From contig CM060734.1 of assembly GCA_030704615.1 (NCBI GenBank), positions 57,366,042 to 57,430,041 on the forward strand: a stretch of DNA of 64,000 bases. The letters run 5' to 3'. Below, one piece after another: positions 1 through 11,808 of this stretch. The position numbers and the translations under genes are program-made. The notes under the pieces were generated by a model that was given only the letters and a program-made list of their open reading frames with translations, was not told where the DNA came from and ran no database searches. Source of the DNA: Takakia lepidozioides (lineage: Eukaryota > Streptophyta > Takakiopsida > Takakiales > Takakiaceae). Position 1 is the first letter of the stretch. Each line of letters opens with the position of its first letter.

Positions 1-366
1 AGTGTCCCCGGGCTTTTAGGGATTGGTGAAAAAACTGCCATTAAGCTCATTCAGCAATTTGGGTCCCTAGAAAGCTTGCTAGAGAAACGGGAGACAGTCA
101 CTCTAAAGCGAGCTCGGACAAGCTTATTGCTTGACACTGGGGGAGCTCTTCTAAGTAAGCGCCTCATTACATTGAGGGTCGACGTTCCCGATTTTATGAT
201 TCCCTACACACTGTCCAGTCTTGCCTGTCGGACACCAGAGGATGGTGGTGACCAATTCATCAAGCTGCTTGAAGCCCTGGGTTCCAACGGGGATGCTTCC
301 ATCTCTCTTGATCTGCAGGGCCGGACTATGGAGTTGTGGAGGATCTGGTCAATGTTGATTTGCTAA
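1..366 (+). CDS. 5'-3' exonuclease (FEN/Pol I exo-type), C-terminal part, truncated by window edge
   Basis: The reading frame is open from base 1 to a TAA at 364-366, so only the last 121 residues are in the window. It starts in the helix-hairpin-helix (H3TH) DNA-binding motif of the 5'-3' exonuclease family: SVPGLLGIGEKTAIKLI, followed by GSLESLLE, matches the VPG-GIGEKTA-L pattern of the bacterial Pol I 5' nuclease domain. The next stretch (LKRARTSLL, then LSKRLITLRVDVP) matches the region that follows the H3TH in that family. In plants, nuclear proteins of this family usually act in organelles, processing flaps or RNA primers; that role here is inference. The PIN-like catalytic part with the metal-binding acidic residues must lie upstream. 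A splice event near the end (CTGCAG/GGCCGG around 320) cannot be excluded. Confidence 0.85.
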   Translation, partial: SVPGLLGIGEKTAIKLIQQFGSLESLLEKRETVTLKRARTSLLLDTGGALLSKRLITLRVDVPDFMIPYTLSSLACRTPEDGGDQFIKLLEALGSNGDASISLDLQGRTMELWRIWSMLIC

Positions 367-2068
367 GTATCATCATTTTCATCACACCCCACTGGATCCC
401 CAATGACCATCACCATGACCATCTTGAAGGGCCACGGAAGGTAGTCCGGACACTCCTGTGCATGTAAACAGGCTTTCATGCTCATGTAAACAAGTCTTGA
501 GCTGGAGCATCCTAACATTATGAAGCGGGAAGCTGCCAACCTAAAACATCCCCAAAAGGCTGTTCTTGTACGTTTCTAATTTCTTTCCTTTTAGATTTGC
601 AAGAGTAGATTGCCAATGTGACAGAGTCAGTCCCTCATAGTCAGACAGAGCTGGCATTGGTCTATTGGAAAATCATAGAATAGTAGCAGGTTAGATGTGA
701 CTGCATTGTTGCATTTTGATCATTTGAGTGAGCTTCTAAATCGTGGATAATGAAATGTCTATATTGTCATGATGTCAAATGTCGGTTGTTAAGAAAGGTC
801 CAGTGAATGTGGGGTTTGGATTCTAAAAAGAGGTGGTAGGAATGAACGCACGGGGGCTTGGGTACTGGAACCTTCTATGTCTGCGCTAGGAATGAAGCAG
901 CACACGTGGTTTTCTTAGTGAAAATGCTCCAGATCAGAGCTCATGGTTTGAAGTGTGTGGGGCTTGTTGGTGGGACCAGGGATGCAGTTGATGTGCACTG
1001 TGGATAGCCAAGGAAGTAATGTCAACTGTTATCGACTCTTGTTTTGTGTCCTACCAGTTTTCGAGTTAAATTGCTGGTCGGGCGAGGCCATTGTTACTGA
1101 AAACATTGGATGCTCAAGTAGTGGTGTTACATAATGCTCCAACTTTATTTCTGGGGATCAGTGTCCAGCAAGCTCTTCTCCTTCAACAAGCATTGGGCTG
1201 CATAAGGCAAATGTCTTCATGCTACAAGACATTCAACTGGCATCAAACTGATGCTTGGACAATTATACATCATCGGATCATTATGGTTTATGTTTTATTA
1301 GAGTGAAGAGATTGTTTCCTTGAAGTGCATCATATTGCAGAGTATATGCTGACATTGTCTGTGACTGCTGACAGACTCCTACTCTCATCCTGAGACGTTT
1401 GTTGTGGGTGCTTGAAGATCCATTTTGGCCCTTTGGGACTCTCTGTATGTGCAGACATGAGCTGGCTTGGAGGTAGATGTCGATGTGTCTCTTCTCTCCA
1501 CTGCTTATGGTCTAGCCAACAATCTTACAAGCCTGAGTAGACCGGCTTGCTTGTAGAGCTTGGGCAGAGGTTTGGGTTGACGGTCATTTATCGATTGACC
1601 TGCTGCAAGAAACAAAAATATCTTTCCAATGAAACCCGCCCAATGTCCATGTCCAGGCGCAGAAAGGTGTGTTTTTGTGACATGGCCTCATGATACCTAG
1701 GGGGGAGCCTGAGGAGATGGTTGGGGGGGAAGGGCAGGCTGGGGTAGCTGGCGGGGATGACCCCAGGTGAGAAGTCTCAATTTTCCTTGACACCGTCTGG
1801 GCACAGTATTAAACCCTCAGTGACTTAGAAGAGCTGTTGATTGATGGTTGTGTTGGAAGTTTGGATTGTTAACCATTATGAAGCCTGTTGAAGGACTCGG
1901 AATTAGGACCAATGAGAAACTATTTCCTGACAGCCCACGAGCACCGTGCACTATGAAATAGGCAGCCACAGTGCTTTCTTTGGTGGGGTGAAGCTGACAA
2001 TGTTTAGATGCAGGACTGAGGGCATCATAACTCATCTGAACGTTCCATCAACCCAAAGGTTTTGGGTA
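367..2068. other. Intergenic / 3' flank, nothing recognised
   Basis: Downstream of the exonuclease stop. Short open frames on both strands (for example 1091-1306 plus and 1584-1793 minus) have no motif I recognise and no supporting context. The first few hundred bases are probably 3' UTR of the exonuclease. Confidence 0.5.
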
Positions 2069-2240
2069 TACAGTCTGCCCTGGATAAATGTTACCTCTAT
2101 AAACGTTAAACTACCATAAATGTTAAGAAAAATTTACTCCCCTACTTGTGCACACTAGCAAACCTCAAGTGTTATTTGTTAACAATTGTTTACTTCCCTC
2201 TTTGTTAATTTGCCTTCAATAAATGTTAAGTGCACCATAA
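2069..2240 (+). mobile_element. Pogo/Emigrant-like terminal sequence, other end not found
   Basis: TA at 2069-2070 is followed by CAGTCTGCCCTGGATAAATG. The block then repeats the core several times (CTATAAACGTTAA, CATAAATGTTAAG, CAATAAATGTTAAG). This resembles the subterminal pattern of plant pogo-class (Tc1/mariner) MITEs, whose ends read CAGT...CCTCTATAAATTAATA next to a TA target. The same motif opens the element at 6535. I could not find a matching inverted end downstream, so this may be a solo or decayed end. Confidence 0.45.
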
Positions 2241-2671
2241 AGACTTCAGCTAACAGGAGATATGCTCCATAATTATAAATTCGAAACTAGACTAGATTAT
2301 GATAAGATTGCATCCTACAACATAACCAATCAGAAGACTAGAAAATAAGCAGGAGGTAATACTAAAGTGATCAGATCAGTAGCCAATACCTTGATACAAG
2401 GAGTGTATGTTCATATGTTCCACATTTCGATACTTGACATGGAGGTTGTTTTCGAGAGACTAGACCACATATGTGGTAATTGCAGTCGTGTTAGATGTTT
2501 TGCAAGTATATGGTAAATACAATGATTAATAATTATTTAATAATCGGATATGCTATGGACTGAGCTGCATTTGAAATGAACACACAATATGTGCATGTGA
2601 AATGAACGCATATGCAGCCTCGACATTTTCTCATCACTCTCACTCTCTAACTATGTTGCACAATAAACGAA

Positions 2672-2770
2672 AGGTTGAAAGTGGGGAGCTAGCCACTCTA
2701 CAGGTTCCGGTGCATGCGGATAGAGCCCACGCGTGAAAGGGGGCAGTATCTGCAAGGGGAAGAGGCTCTC
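2672..2770 (+). repeat. Dispersed ~100-bp repeat, copy 1
   Basis: Shares about 100 bases with 6230-6325. The best-conserved core is GATAGAGCCC, then CGTGA, then a GGGGCAG-AT-CGCAAGGGG-like stretch and GAAGAG-CTCTC. The family is unknown to me. It is not an obvious tRNA or SINE, because no clear A and B boxes are present. Confidence 0.5.
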
Positions 2771-3087
2771 ATTTACATTAGCTTCGTTGGCGTCATATAC
2801 CTATATATGTTGCACATTCCTCTACTTCACCACAAAACTGTTCAGAATGTTCAATTTTTAATTAAAAAATGTGGACTCTTGTGGAAGCAAGCATCACTCA
2901 TGACCCCAAAGGTGGACACATTCCTGACATTCAAAACATATGTAGTTTAAACCTACAACCCCTTGTGAAATGGTATCATGCCATAACCATGTTCGGCTAT
3001 AGTTTATTGAAAGTGGGTGCAACTTTACCCTCCATTGCTCAAGGGCCCTATTCGAAAACCAGACAAATATTGAGGTGTTAAGAGCCA

Positions 3088-3996
3088 CCTTAACTCTTAA
3101 AGGACGAGCTAACTTTTGGCAGTTTTCCCAAAAACCAATATATATCCTGCATTTCCTACCCATAACTTCCTACCCCCATACATCCACGTGGATGAATCGT
3201 TCCATCTCATCCCTACCGACGACATGAACTTGCTCAGAAAATTGCAGCAGATTTGACCGTTCCATTTACGAGAGTATAACAAAAGAAAAAGGCCAAAGTT
3301 GAAACCAAAGCCAAAACAGGAGAACAAAAATTGCTTTGGCCATGCATGTTTGGTGATTTGCTAAATTTTCTTGGTTGAATGGCCTCCACATTCTGAAAAC
3401 GGGGCAAATAACAGATCATCTCCCAAAATTTCAGACCGAAATTGCCAAAATATGGGGGGCTGCTTTGTATGTGAGTTTTTTTTTTTTTTTTTTTTTGGGG
3501 GGTGGGGATTGGATTCAGGTTACTCTACTTATCCAAAGTACTATTCTGAATCGAGATTCACGCGGTCGGTATATGCTGCCCCCAATGCAAAGGCCCTTGC
3601 CAAAAAAAAAATTGTTTCTAAGGGAATTTACAAGGTGGATGGGGCATTTGGGCAAATTTCCGGCCAATGCCAATTCAGGCACTTGGGTGCGGGACGGGCG
3701 GGTTCTCCAGCCACTTTGGTGGGCCCCGCCGCCAATGCCCGGAGATATCTTTGGCCCGGCCCGTGGCAGGTCAAACTACCGGGACACTCTGAAAACCAAG
3801 CAAATCCTGCACCCCCACACACTTGGAAAAATCTGGCATGCACGGTATTTACTCAAATGAAGCGCTGTTTGTTTGGAGCGTGTAGAGGACAGCGGGGGCC
3901 AACTTTTCCATTCAGACGACACTTCGATCCGACTTCATCCGCGGAAACTACGCCCTGGATGAAAAATGACATCGCGTCGTCGTTTAGGGGTTAAGA
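3088..3996. mobile_element. TIR DNA transposon, ~0.9 kb, unclassified
   Basis: The left end reads CCTTAACTCTTAAAGGACGA near 3088-3107. The right end, GTCGTTTAGGGGTTAAG near 3980-3996, is its imperfect inverted complement. The left ~200 bases (through AGTATAACAAAA near 3273-3284) align by eye with 15853-16050, which opens with the same terminus in better form (CTTAACCCCTAAAGGACGAG). The interior has two overlapping plus-strand open frames (3371-3994 and 3375-3860) interrupted by a T18/G tract at 3478-3502, with no recognisable transposase motif. I see no clean target-site duplication. It is probably a non-autonomous member of an unclassified family. Confidence 0.5.
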
Positions 3997-4218
3997 GCTT
4001 GGTCAATCGATGATGCCAATGCATTTTCGTTAGGATCCATTAGTGTCAAACAAATATACTCTTTGTCTTTCATAGAAATATAGGTTGAAGTAGACTTTTT
4101 CTATATAATTCAAGGTATTGATGTGTTCTGTTTTCAAATGACTTTTAATTTAGCTAGAGAACTTCTATATTGTGTCAGTTTAGGAATGACATTTAAATGG
4201 ATTAATATTGTTGTGGAT

Positions 4219-4599
4219 GTTAATATCAGTGTTGGGCGGTTATTTGAATTTCTCTCTAATACCCGGTGGTTACCTATCCGATTATATGTATATATGACCG
4301 GCGGAGGTGAAAATATGAAGTAACCGGTCCAGTTAGGAACCGGCGGAGGTCACGCATTCAAATAACCGAGCAAAAAACCTCTTAAAGAACTGCCCAATAC
4401 CCGCGATTTATTTGATGAAAACTGCCGGTTATTTGAGGTTTTTGCAAGTAACCGTAATGGCATGTTATATCTAGCCATAAAAAATTTAATAACTGCAACC
4501 GCAGGTTAATAGTTTTCTAAAATTTGAAGCAACCGGAACAAAGCAAACCGAAGCAAACCCTTGAAAAAAATCAAATAACCGCCCAACACTGGTTAATAT
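4219..4599. mobile_element. Non-autonomous hAT element, 365 bp, with 8-bp target duplication
   Basis: The element runs 4227-4591. Its ends are perfect inverted repeats: CAGTGTTGGGCGGTTATTTG at the left and CAAATAACCGCCCAACACTG at the right. It is flanked on both sides by the 8-bp direct repeat GTTAATAT (4219-4226 and 4592-4599). A CAG...CTG terminus with an 8-bp duplication is diagnostic of the hAT superfamily. The interior is full of short AACCG/CGGTT motifs, typical of hAT subterminal transposase sites, and has no transposase ORF. The sharp duplication suggests a fairly recent insertion. Confidence 0.88.
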
Positions 4600-4945
4600 C
4601 TCATCTAATATATTAACAAGAATATATCACACATTTTAGTACATATTTGAGCTATAAACATATAAAAAATATACAAAAAGTGGGTTTAGGAGTGCCATCA
4701 TTTAAGTGGGGATTAGTATTACGTTGGATGTTGATATTTATTAATAAAAGCGTATAGCATATTTAAATATAAGAAGCCATACATATCTAATATATATCAA
4801 GTTCATACTAAATATTAATCGAATTACTCATCATAATATTACTCTATATATTTGAAGTTCACAAGCAGACTGAGCATACTAACCTTGAAAATCCACCAAC
4901 AGTACTTGTCCAACATTAACAAAATATGCCATTTCTCTCTTTTGC
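4600..4945. other. AT-rich intergenic spacer
   Basis: AT-rich sequence between the hAT element and the CACTA-like end. Nothing recognisable. Confidence 0.5.
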
Positions 4946-4947
4946 AG

Positions 4948-5400
4948 ACTCACTACAGCAAAGGGGGGGGGGGTTTTTGCGACGCCCCCACGCCCCGCGC
5001 GGCGCTGATCTCGCGACGCCGAGCCTGCGGCGCTTTTTTGCGACGCCCTGGCGTCGCAATCCCCTGCTGCGACACCATTGTGATGCCCAGCCGTCGTAAG
5101 GTGGCATGAAGGGGGAAAGAGGACCCTTGCTGCAACGGATTTTTTTTCTTGCGACGCCGTCACTGAGGGCGCCCCAGCGCCTCTGCGACGCCGCGACATT
5201 GCAACAACATCACCACAATGAGAGATTTTTTTTTTTTGGCTTTGCGGCCTTCAACTTCACAAAAGCATCGTTGAGCTTGAGTCATCACAAGGACGTCGCT
5301 TAGGGCGCCTAGCCGTGGGAGGGTGCAACAACAACAACGACATTGGGGCTGGGGTTGGGGCTGGGCACTAAGGTTGTAGAGGTTGCAACTCCCAGGCGTC
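4948..5400 (+). mobile_element. CACTA-like 5' end with GCGACGCC subterminal repeats
   Basis: CACTACAGCAAA at 4948-4959 matches the terminal consensus of plant CACTA (EnSpm) elements. It is followed by a GC-rich block in which GCGACGCC or its complement GGCGTCGC recurs at least six times, up to about 5200 (for example TTGCGACGCCC, then CCTGGCGTCGCAA). Short repeated subterminal motifs behind a CACTA terminus are the typical arrangement. No inverted partner (TTTGCTGTAGTG) is present in the window, so this is a solo end. The GC content contrasts sharply with both flanks. Confidence 0.5.
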
Positions 5401-5524
5401 ACAAGAGAGACCTCCTTAGAAGGAACTTGAAGGAAATCTTCATATGTATATATATATTTAGATTGCTTTTGTGATACATAGATGTAGCGTAGGTGTGTTG
5501 GTTAGTCTGTAGTGTCTTAGAAAT

Positions 5525-5568
5525 GTTATAAGTTATAAGTCTTAAGTTATAAGTTATAAGTCTTAAGT
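5525..5568 (+). repeat. Short tandem repeat, 21-bp unit
   Basis: Two adjacent copies of GTTATAAGTTATAAGTCTTAA, itself made of a GTTATAA half-unit. Direct observation. Confidence 0.8.
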
Positions 5569-5569
5569 T

Positions 5570-6229
5570 TTTTTCTGGCTTCTATTTTGGTAGTTCAAGC
5601 AATGGTGGAAAAATTGCTTTGAATATCTGCAAGTGTGACCCATGGTGAATTTGATCGGGACGATGGTGGTAAAATTGTTTCCATGTGTATAATGTGAGCC
5701 AAGAAAGGAAAGAAACCAATGAAAATGGGTGACATGTGACAAATCTCCAACTAACTTTGTGATTTCCGTATGAAATAGTGGGTATCCTAAAATTTATTTT
5801 TACTCAATTATATGTCTATATGTCTCGTACATGGACACGCCATCACACTCTTTGTGTGCCACCCACAAGCACTTATAACATATATTCGACTAATATATAT
5901 TGGGCACTCTTGATGCATACCTTTGTCATAGTCATTATTTTCATACTTTTTAATATCTTCTAAATATTTTTTTCTATTTTTAATCCTTAAAAAGAAAATG
6001 GGGGTGGATGCACATGGCTCAAGCTGATAAGTATTTTAATGATAAGTACTATTCAACATGGGTGGAACGTGCTCCTCTGTCAATCATCACTGCTGGTGCA
6101 TTGCCGCAACACTCATATCCCAAGAGAAAACCTCAAGCTATCTTACAAGTACACTACACCCTTCCTTCGTCTCATGCACAGATTCACAGCTATCACATCA
6201 CTTACAGCCATAATTCTAAGCAAATCACA
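5570..6229. other. Intergenic, nothing recognised
   Basis: Only short overlapping open frames (around 5778-5963 and 6008-6275) with no recognisable motif. Confidence 0.4.
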
Positions 6230-6325
6230 TATTGAAAATGGCCAGCTCGCCGCTTCGCAACTACTTTATGTTTGATAGAGCCCATCCGTGAGAGGGGCAG
6301 CATCCGCAAGGGGAAGAGACTCTCG
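6230..6325 (+). repeat. Dispersed ~100-bp repeat, copy 2
   Basis: Second copy of the repeat at 2672-2770, same orientation. Similarity begins near TTGAAAATGGCCAGCTCGCC and is strongest over GATAGAGCCCATCCGTGAGA to GAAGAGACTCTC. Confidence 0.5.
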
Positions 6326-6532
6326 GCACAACACACCATTCAATGCCTTGACACGGTGTAAGGTCCTTTGACCACATTTTCTTTATCGACTTCAACATGA
6401 TGCTTAGTCTCTCTCTACAAGAGAGCCAACAACTTTTTAATGCAACGCATTGTGATAAATAATCAATAATGGACTCCTAATAAGAAAATTAAACTTTTTT
6501 CTCATGTTTATCTTGTGGCTTCATGTAGGTGA

Positions 6533-7570
6533 TACAGTCAACCATGGATAAATGTTACCTATTTTTTGTTTTTTTTGTTATATCATCATAAATGTGATGA
6601 TTTTCGTACTTTGTAAAAATGCACAGTAAGAATGACAAAAAGAGTGTTATTTGTTATTGAATTCCTACTTTCCTCTGTGTTAACCCTTAACTTCCTATGG
6701 AACCCATTTCGGGTTTCATAGAACATGATATATATTAACGTAACTCTTAATATTTTTAGGTCGTTTCTTCAACATGACCTCACAACATGGCAGATAATCT
6801 CAATTGGCAATATGTCATTTGGAGAAAGTCTGCCATGAAGTTAAAAGCCTTCAAATTAGTTGGTCAAGGCTAAAAAACCATGTTTTCAAAAACAGAAACA
6901 GATAATCCATCCTCTCTAAAACCATATAATCTCTCATATTTGATGGTGAAACAAGTTCATTTTTGGTGAGTGCATGCAGGTGCCAGGTGCGTACCTACAT
7001 GTAAGGTCCATTTTTCTGGATGATTTTTGATAGGTAGTTAGCCTCATTTTATTGGGCATGGGTAGTAATTGTTAGGTGTCAAAAAATGAACCATGTAGAA
7101 GTTAAGGGTTAAAGCACGTCTCTAATTGTTACATGCAATATACACCTCTAAACTAGTTGGATCAAATAAGGAGTAATATATTCTGGCCACTAACAAATCA
7201 TCTTCATGAATAAGAGCCATCATTTGTTCTTGCACAACAGGCTTAGTACGATACTGATGTTGCTATTTCAAAATGTTTATCTGTGGAGAAAGAATTGCAT
7301 CTTGCTAAGAAGACGAATTGCCGGCATATAGACATTATGTCATATTTTCAGCCATCTCATTAAATGTTATCTTGCATCTAATTGACCTCATTGAATGTTA
7401 TATATATATATAAATAAAAAGAGGGGATAGTACTAAGTAGCCCTCGAATTTTATATTTCTAATTGTTATGTTCTAAGATTTCAGCCTATTTTACTGTTAT
7501 TTGATATAACTGACTAAATGTTATACATTCTATACTCTTGGAGCGTAACAATTATCTAGGTTTGACTATA
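6533..7570. mobile_element. Pogo-like (Tc1/mariner) non-autonomous element, ~1.03 kb
   Basis: The left end, CAGTCAACCATGGATAAATG at 6535, follows TA (6533-6534). The right end, read on the minus strand from 7568, is TAGTCAAACCTAGATAATTG and is also bordered by TA (7569-7570). The two termini pair over about 25 bases with a few mismatches. CAGTC ends with a TA target duplication fit the pogo/Emigrant group of Tc1/mariner. The interior is AT-rich, with no ORF that looks like a DDE transposase, so it would need a transposase in trans. Confidence 0.65.
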
Positions 7571-8501
7571 GATGGTATGAAACTCCCAGCGGTGCCCCCT
7601 ACATATAGCCATGATATGTTGGCTTGGCTGGCCCACTTGGCAGGTCCATAAAACACTTTACCGGCCCACCAAAATCTTCCACCCTTCCGCTTCCTATTGC
7701 TTGACCCGGTGGTATGCTTGTCCCAACACAATAGCAACACTCTTGGTTGTACGTACAATGGCGTACCATACATGGTGGATGTACCACTGCTCTTGGCACG
7801 TACGAGACACGTACCATGTTACACTACCTTGTATCGTGCTCCTATTTGCCGGGTTTCTTGCGATTTTTGGCCCAGCTTGCAAAAACAATACAATGTCGCC
7901 CATCAATGAAGACAACAAAGTCGCTCCTGCTACCCCGCACCGCTATATTGCCATTGGCAGCCACTTTACAGCACATCGCTGGCACGTCAACAAAAATGAC
8001 ATGTGTAGGGTAGTTTGATGGGGTTGCCGGTGGGGGAGGGGAGTATTGGAGGCCGCGGTCCTTTACCATTACAGTGTTGTTTGGTGTACCCCGTGTACGT
8101 CGTCAAACGTTGTACACCTTGCTTAAGGGGTGACGGTATTAAATACAAGGACGATTTGGTTGGCACTCCACGTTTGGGACGGTAGCAGACCCGGCAGAGA
8201 AAGCCTTGAGGCAGGCCCGCCACCCGATCACAATCTTGGCATGCTGACCGATGACATCATATCTCTTTGACCTCACAAATTTAATGTATAGTGGTTGGCG
8301 GTCCGTGCATGTTTGGCAGAAGTCCCGTGCGGGAGGCAGATTTAAGGCGGGCCTGCAGCAATTCTACTAGGCTAGCAACTTGCTAGGCCTTTTTAGGACC
8401 CTGCGACGCTAGATTGCCGTTTTTGGGCAAGTATTGTGATACCGTGGAGATGCTCTAAGAGGTCAAATGTTCCCCGCTTCATCACACCTCCGACACCTCC
8501 A

Positions 8502-8532
<31 letters not shown>

Positions 8533-10673
8533 GACGCCTCCTAAAGGAAGCGTAAATTATGGCGTCTCATGACCCGGAAGGGCTACTCCCTTCCTACAGG
8601 AAGGTGGACACCTTTGTGATACCAATAGGTGGATTGAACGCACAATCACTTCGATATCCAGCACCTCATCTTTGTGCCGTTATCAAAGGGACCAGCCCAT
8701 TCTCGTCTCATTTCAAGCAACACCCTGCAACATATATCACAAGATTTCATAACACGTGCACTGTTGACAGCGCCATGATAGTAGTGGCCCAGGCACACTA
8801 TAAATCTAATATCATCCTCATAAATTATTAAATTTAATTAGTGAGAAAAAACAATGAGTGACTATTAGAGAATGATGCGGGTGACCATTCAGGCCTTATA
8901 ACAGCCTACGGGCCTATAAGGGTTTTAATCTTTTTTCCTTTAATAATTCAAATAAAGTTAAAATGGGCTTCCTACCCTTTCACCTATAATAAATAAATAA
9001 AGAATGATAGGGCATTCTGGTCCTTCAAACTGACATCCAACGTGCTCACAATTCCCCTACTTCATGTTCCATTCTTAACACCAAGCCCAAGGAAGTTGGA
9101 CGGTCTTATACCATGGATTACTATTCAAACATATATTTTGTTTTCATGGAGTTTTTTCATTTCTTATCTTTTTAATAAATGTTGGTGGTATGTTTGGTAA
9201 CAATTCTGGGATGACCGGTTCTTCCCATTTTTTTCACCACTTTCTATTTTATTCAGGGCCTCTGTCCTTTGTTCAAAAAAAAAGAAAAAAATCCAATTAC
9301 AATTACAAGAGAGAACAAAAGACAAAACAAATAAAAAGAACTTCATGGCTCCAACTATTACAAAAGTGTACCAAATAGAGGTGAAGGATCAATGCAAAAC
9401 AAGCTGCTAGTCCCGTATGGCTCCTCTTTGTGGATAGTGGAATCTACTTTCATGTATAGTAAACTTGAAAATTCGTCATAAGTTGTTCAATATTAACAAA
9501 CATGTTACCTGAGGGAGGTGTTATCTGGAGAAGGCACATCATGGAAGTAGTTTTCAACAAAGGAGAAGAGGTGACACCTGGGAAAGGCACAATAGGGACT
9601 TAGCGATTTTTGACACTAATGCGTAGTCTCGGAGCCAATAAACATGATATAAGACAAAAAGATACAAGACAAAGATTGAGTAATTAAATTAAACATTTTA
9701 TTATCATACACATCTTCAACTATGGTGCAAAACAGTGGCCAATTCAATGCGAATTTCTTGACCCTTCAGTGACCCCAAGTGAGTCCTTCAAACTAAAGGC
9801 AAGCAGTTTGGATTCCAAGTAGAATTTCTAGACATCTTAAGAGCCTTGGTTCCAATATTTTTTTTGTTTGTTTTTATTCCAAAATTGTAGGCGGGTCCAC
9901 TTGTGAACTCTATCCAGTGCCCATGTGGCGAGAATAACGAGGTGACAGGGTTAGAAAAGTGGCTTGGCACGTTTTAACTAGTTCACGTCGACAAAATTAG
10001 GCTTTTGATATTCATCTGCTGGTGCTTTTTGGCAAAAATCTTGGATTTCACTCACCATAAATCCATCGTACAAATAGCTAACCGGTTTTCTAGGTCGAAA
10101 TCTAGCCAAAAAATAATAACACTGCTTGGTTCACTACAACAAATTGGGAAAATGTACCTCCCATACAAAACACCCCCACTAAATTTTAGGTCTTTCATTC
10201 TGAAATTTTCAGAGAGCACCTTCTATGTTCTTTCTAAATCATTAACTTATATGTTTCCAAGTTTATTGTTATTGTTATTACCAATTTTCTCAGATGTCTC
10301 GCTAAGAAAATGCCTGTCACTGGTATCAGATCCATTGACACACAAATAGGTAATTGTAGTAAAAATATGTATAAAAATATATTTTTTTTACTGTTTTTTT
10401 TTTAAGACATCTTGAAAAATGTAGGTAGAATGCATGCCCATCCCTATATATATATAATCATTTACGTGGATTTGGTCGCTGGATATCAACATATCGACAC
10501 GAGAGCAGCCCAAAATCAACACCCGAGGTGGGTTGTATCTAGTGAGTATAAAACAGTGGAAAAAAAAACAAAAAAAACAGTGTTACATTCGGGTTGTGTG
10601 GGTCCTAACTCCGGTACCCGGTGGGTTATTAAGATCCGGGTAATCCGGACCCCCGGACCTGGACCCATACAAT
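7571..10673. other. Intergenic DNA with a GC-richer block and microsatellite
   Basis: 7.6-8.5 kb is GC-richer. A stretch near 7603-7640 (ATGATATGTTGGCTTGGCTG) resembles 63612-63648 near the other end of the window, which suggests a shared repeat. At 8443-8460 GTGGAGATGCTCTAAG resembles a common plant TIR terminus, but I find no partner. A (TA)n tract lies at about 8504-8530. The rest, to 10.67 kb, shows no supported gene. Confidence 0.4.
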
Positions 10674-10759
10674 TAGTGGACCACAATAGATCATGGTGTA
10701 CATTAGTGGTCGACCACAACAGATCACTTAAGACCAATAGACCATGACATTACAAAGTA
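10674..10759 (+). repeat. Direct repeat, copy 1 (TGGACCACAA family)
   Basis: AGTGGACCACAATAGATCAT through ACCATGACATTACAAAGTA recurs at 11146-11218 with small indels. The unit itself contains two TAGTGG(TC)GACCACAA-type repeats. Confidence 0.75.
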
Positions 10760-11145
10760 GAACATATCATACTTGTGTCATGTAGACCACAATTAGAGTT
10801 CACCTTGAAAAATGTAGACCATGATTAGATCATTATACAATACACCTGCATATTGGACCCAAATGCTGAAGATCATACATTAATCTTTGTATGTTCAGTG
10901 TTATGTTCTTTACATATCTTATGAGATCATCTACACTGTGCAGTGCCCTTCCAATCAGTCAATGATGGTAACAAGTTGTCTTTAAAGCAGGAGTAACATT
11001 TTATGAAAAACTGGAAACCTCAAAAATAAATAGTTGTTAAGGTAGGAAGATAGTTGTAGGGCGGTCACCTACATCGCACATGTACATAGATGTGTGGTGA
11101 CTGTCAAGGCCTCCACAAAATGGCACATCATGAATGAAACATACC

Positions 11146-11218
11146 AGTGGACCACAATGAACCATGGTGTACATTAGTGGACCACAACAGATCACTAAAC
11201 CATGACATTACAAAGTAC
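11146..11218 (+). repeat. Direct repeat, copy 2 (TGGACCACAA family)
   Basis: Second copy of 10674-10759, about 470 bp downstream in the same orientation. The ~390 bp between them are not obviously repeated. Confidence 0.75.
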
Positions 11219-11808
11219 AGCCTATTGGTAATTCCAGCTTGAAAACAGAAATTACCTAAGTACACTCTTCAATTTGTAATTTCACCCAACCAATGGATGG
11301 AATGGTAAAATTCTACTTCTCAAACTAGCTTTGTACACCACTGTCAAATGGTCATTCCATCCTTTATTTGAAGATAATTAATTTATAGATATTTATAAAT
11401 AAAATATAAACTCAAATATTCATTCCGTCATTTATTTGTATACAATTTTTTTCAGATTTATAGATAAAAATATAGACTCAATAAATTTAAAACTTATAAT
11501 TATAGGATAAATTCTATTGGTATCTATTATTTAGTATATTAAAATAATGATTGCATATATTTGTATAAAACTTCATAACTTATGTGTATAATTTTAAATG
11601 GTCTATTTCATATAATTATTATAAAAAAAGGGTTATAATAGACCACACACAAATGTGGATATAACTATCATATTCAAGGCTCCAACTTTTCTCTAAAAAT
11701 GCAAGTATATCTTCAAGTTGTGCATCTTATTCCATATATTGTTTAGAAGGCAATCATTTAGGAAGAGAATTACATAGAAGAGCGCATTGGGTTTGATCTC
11801 CAATATCT

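Noticed and set aside
4879-5402. Several overlapping Ala/Arg-rich open frames
   Set aside because: They arise from the GC-rich CACTA-like subterminal repeats, not from a gene.
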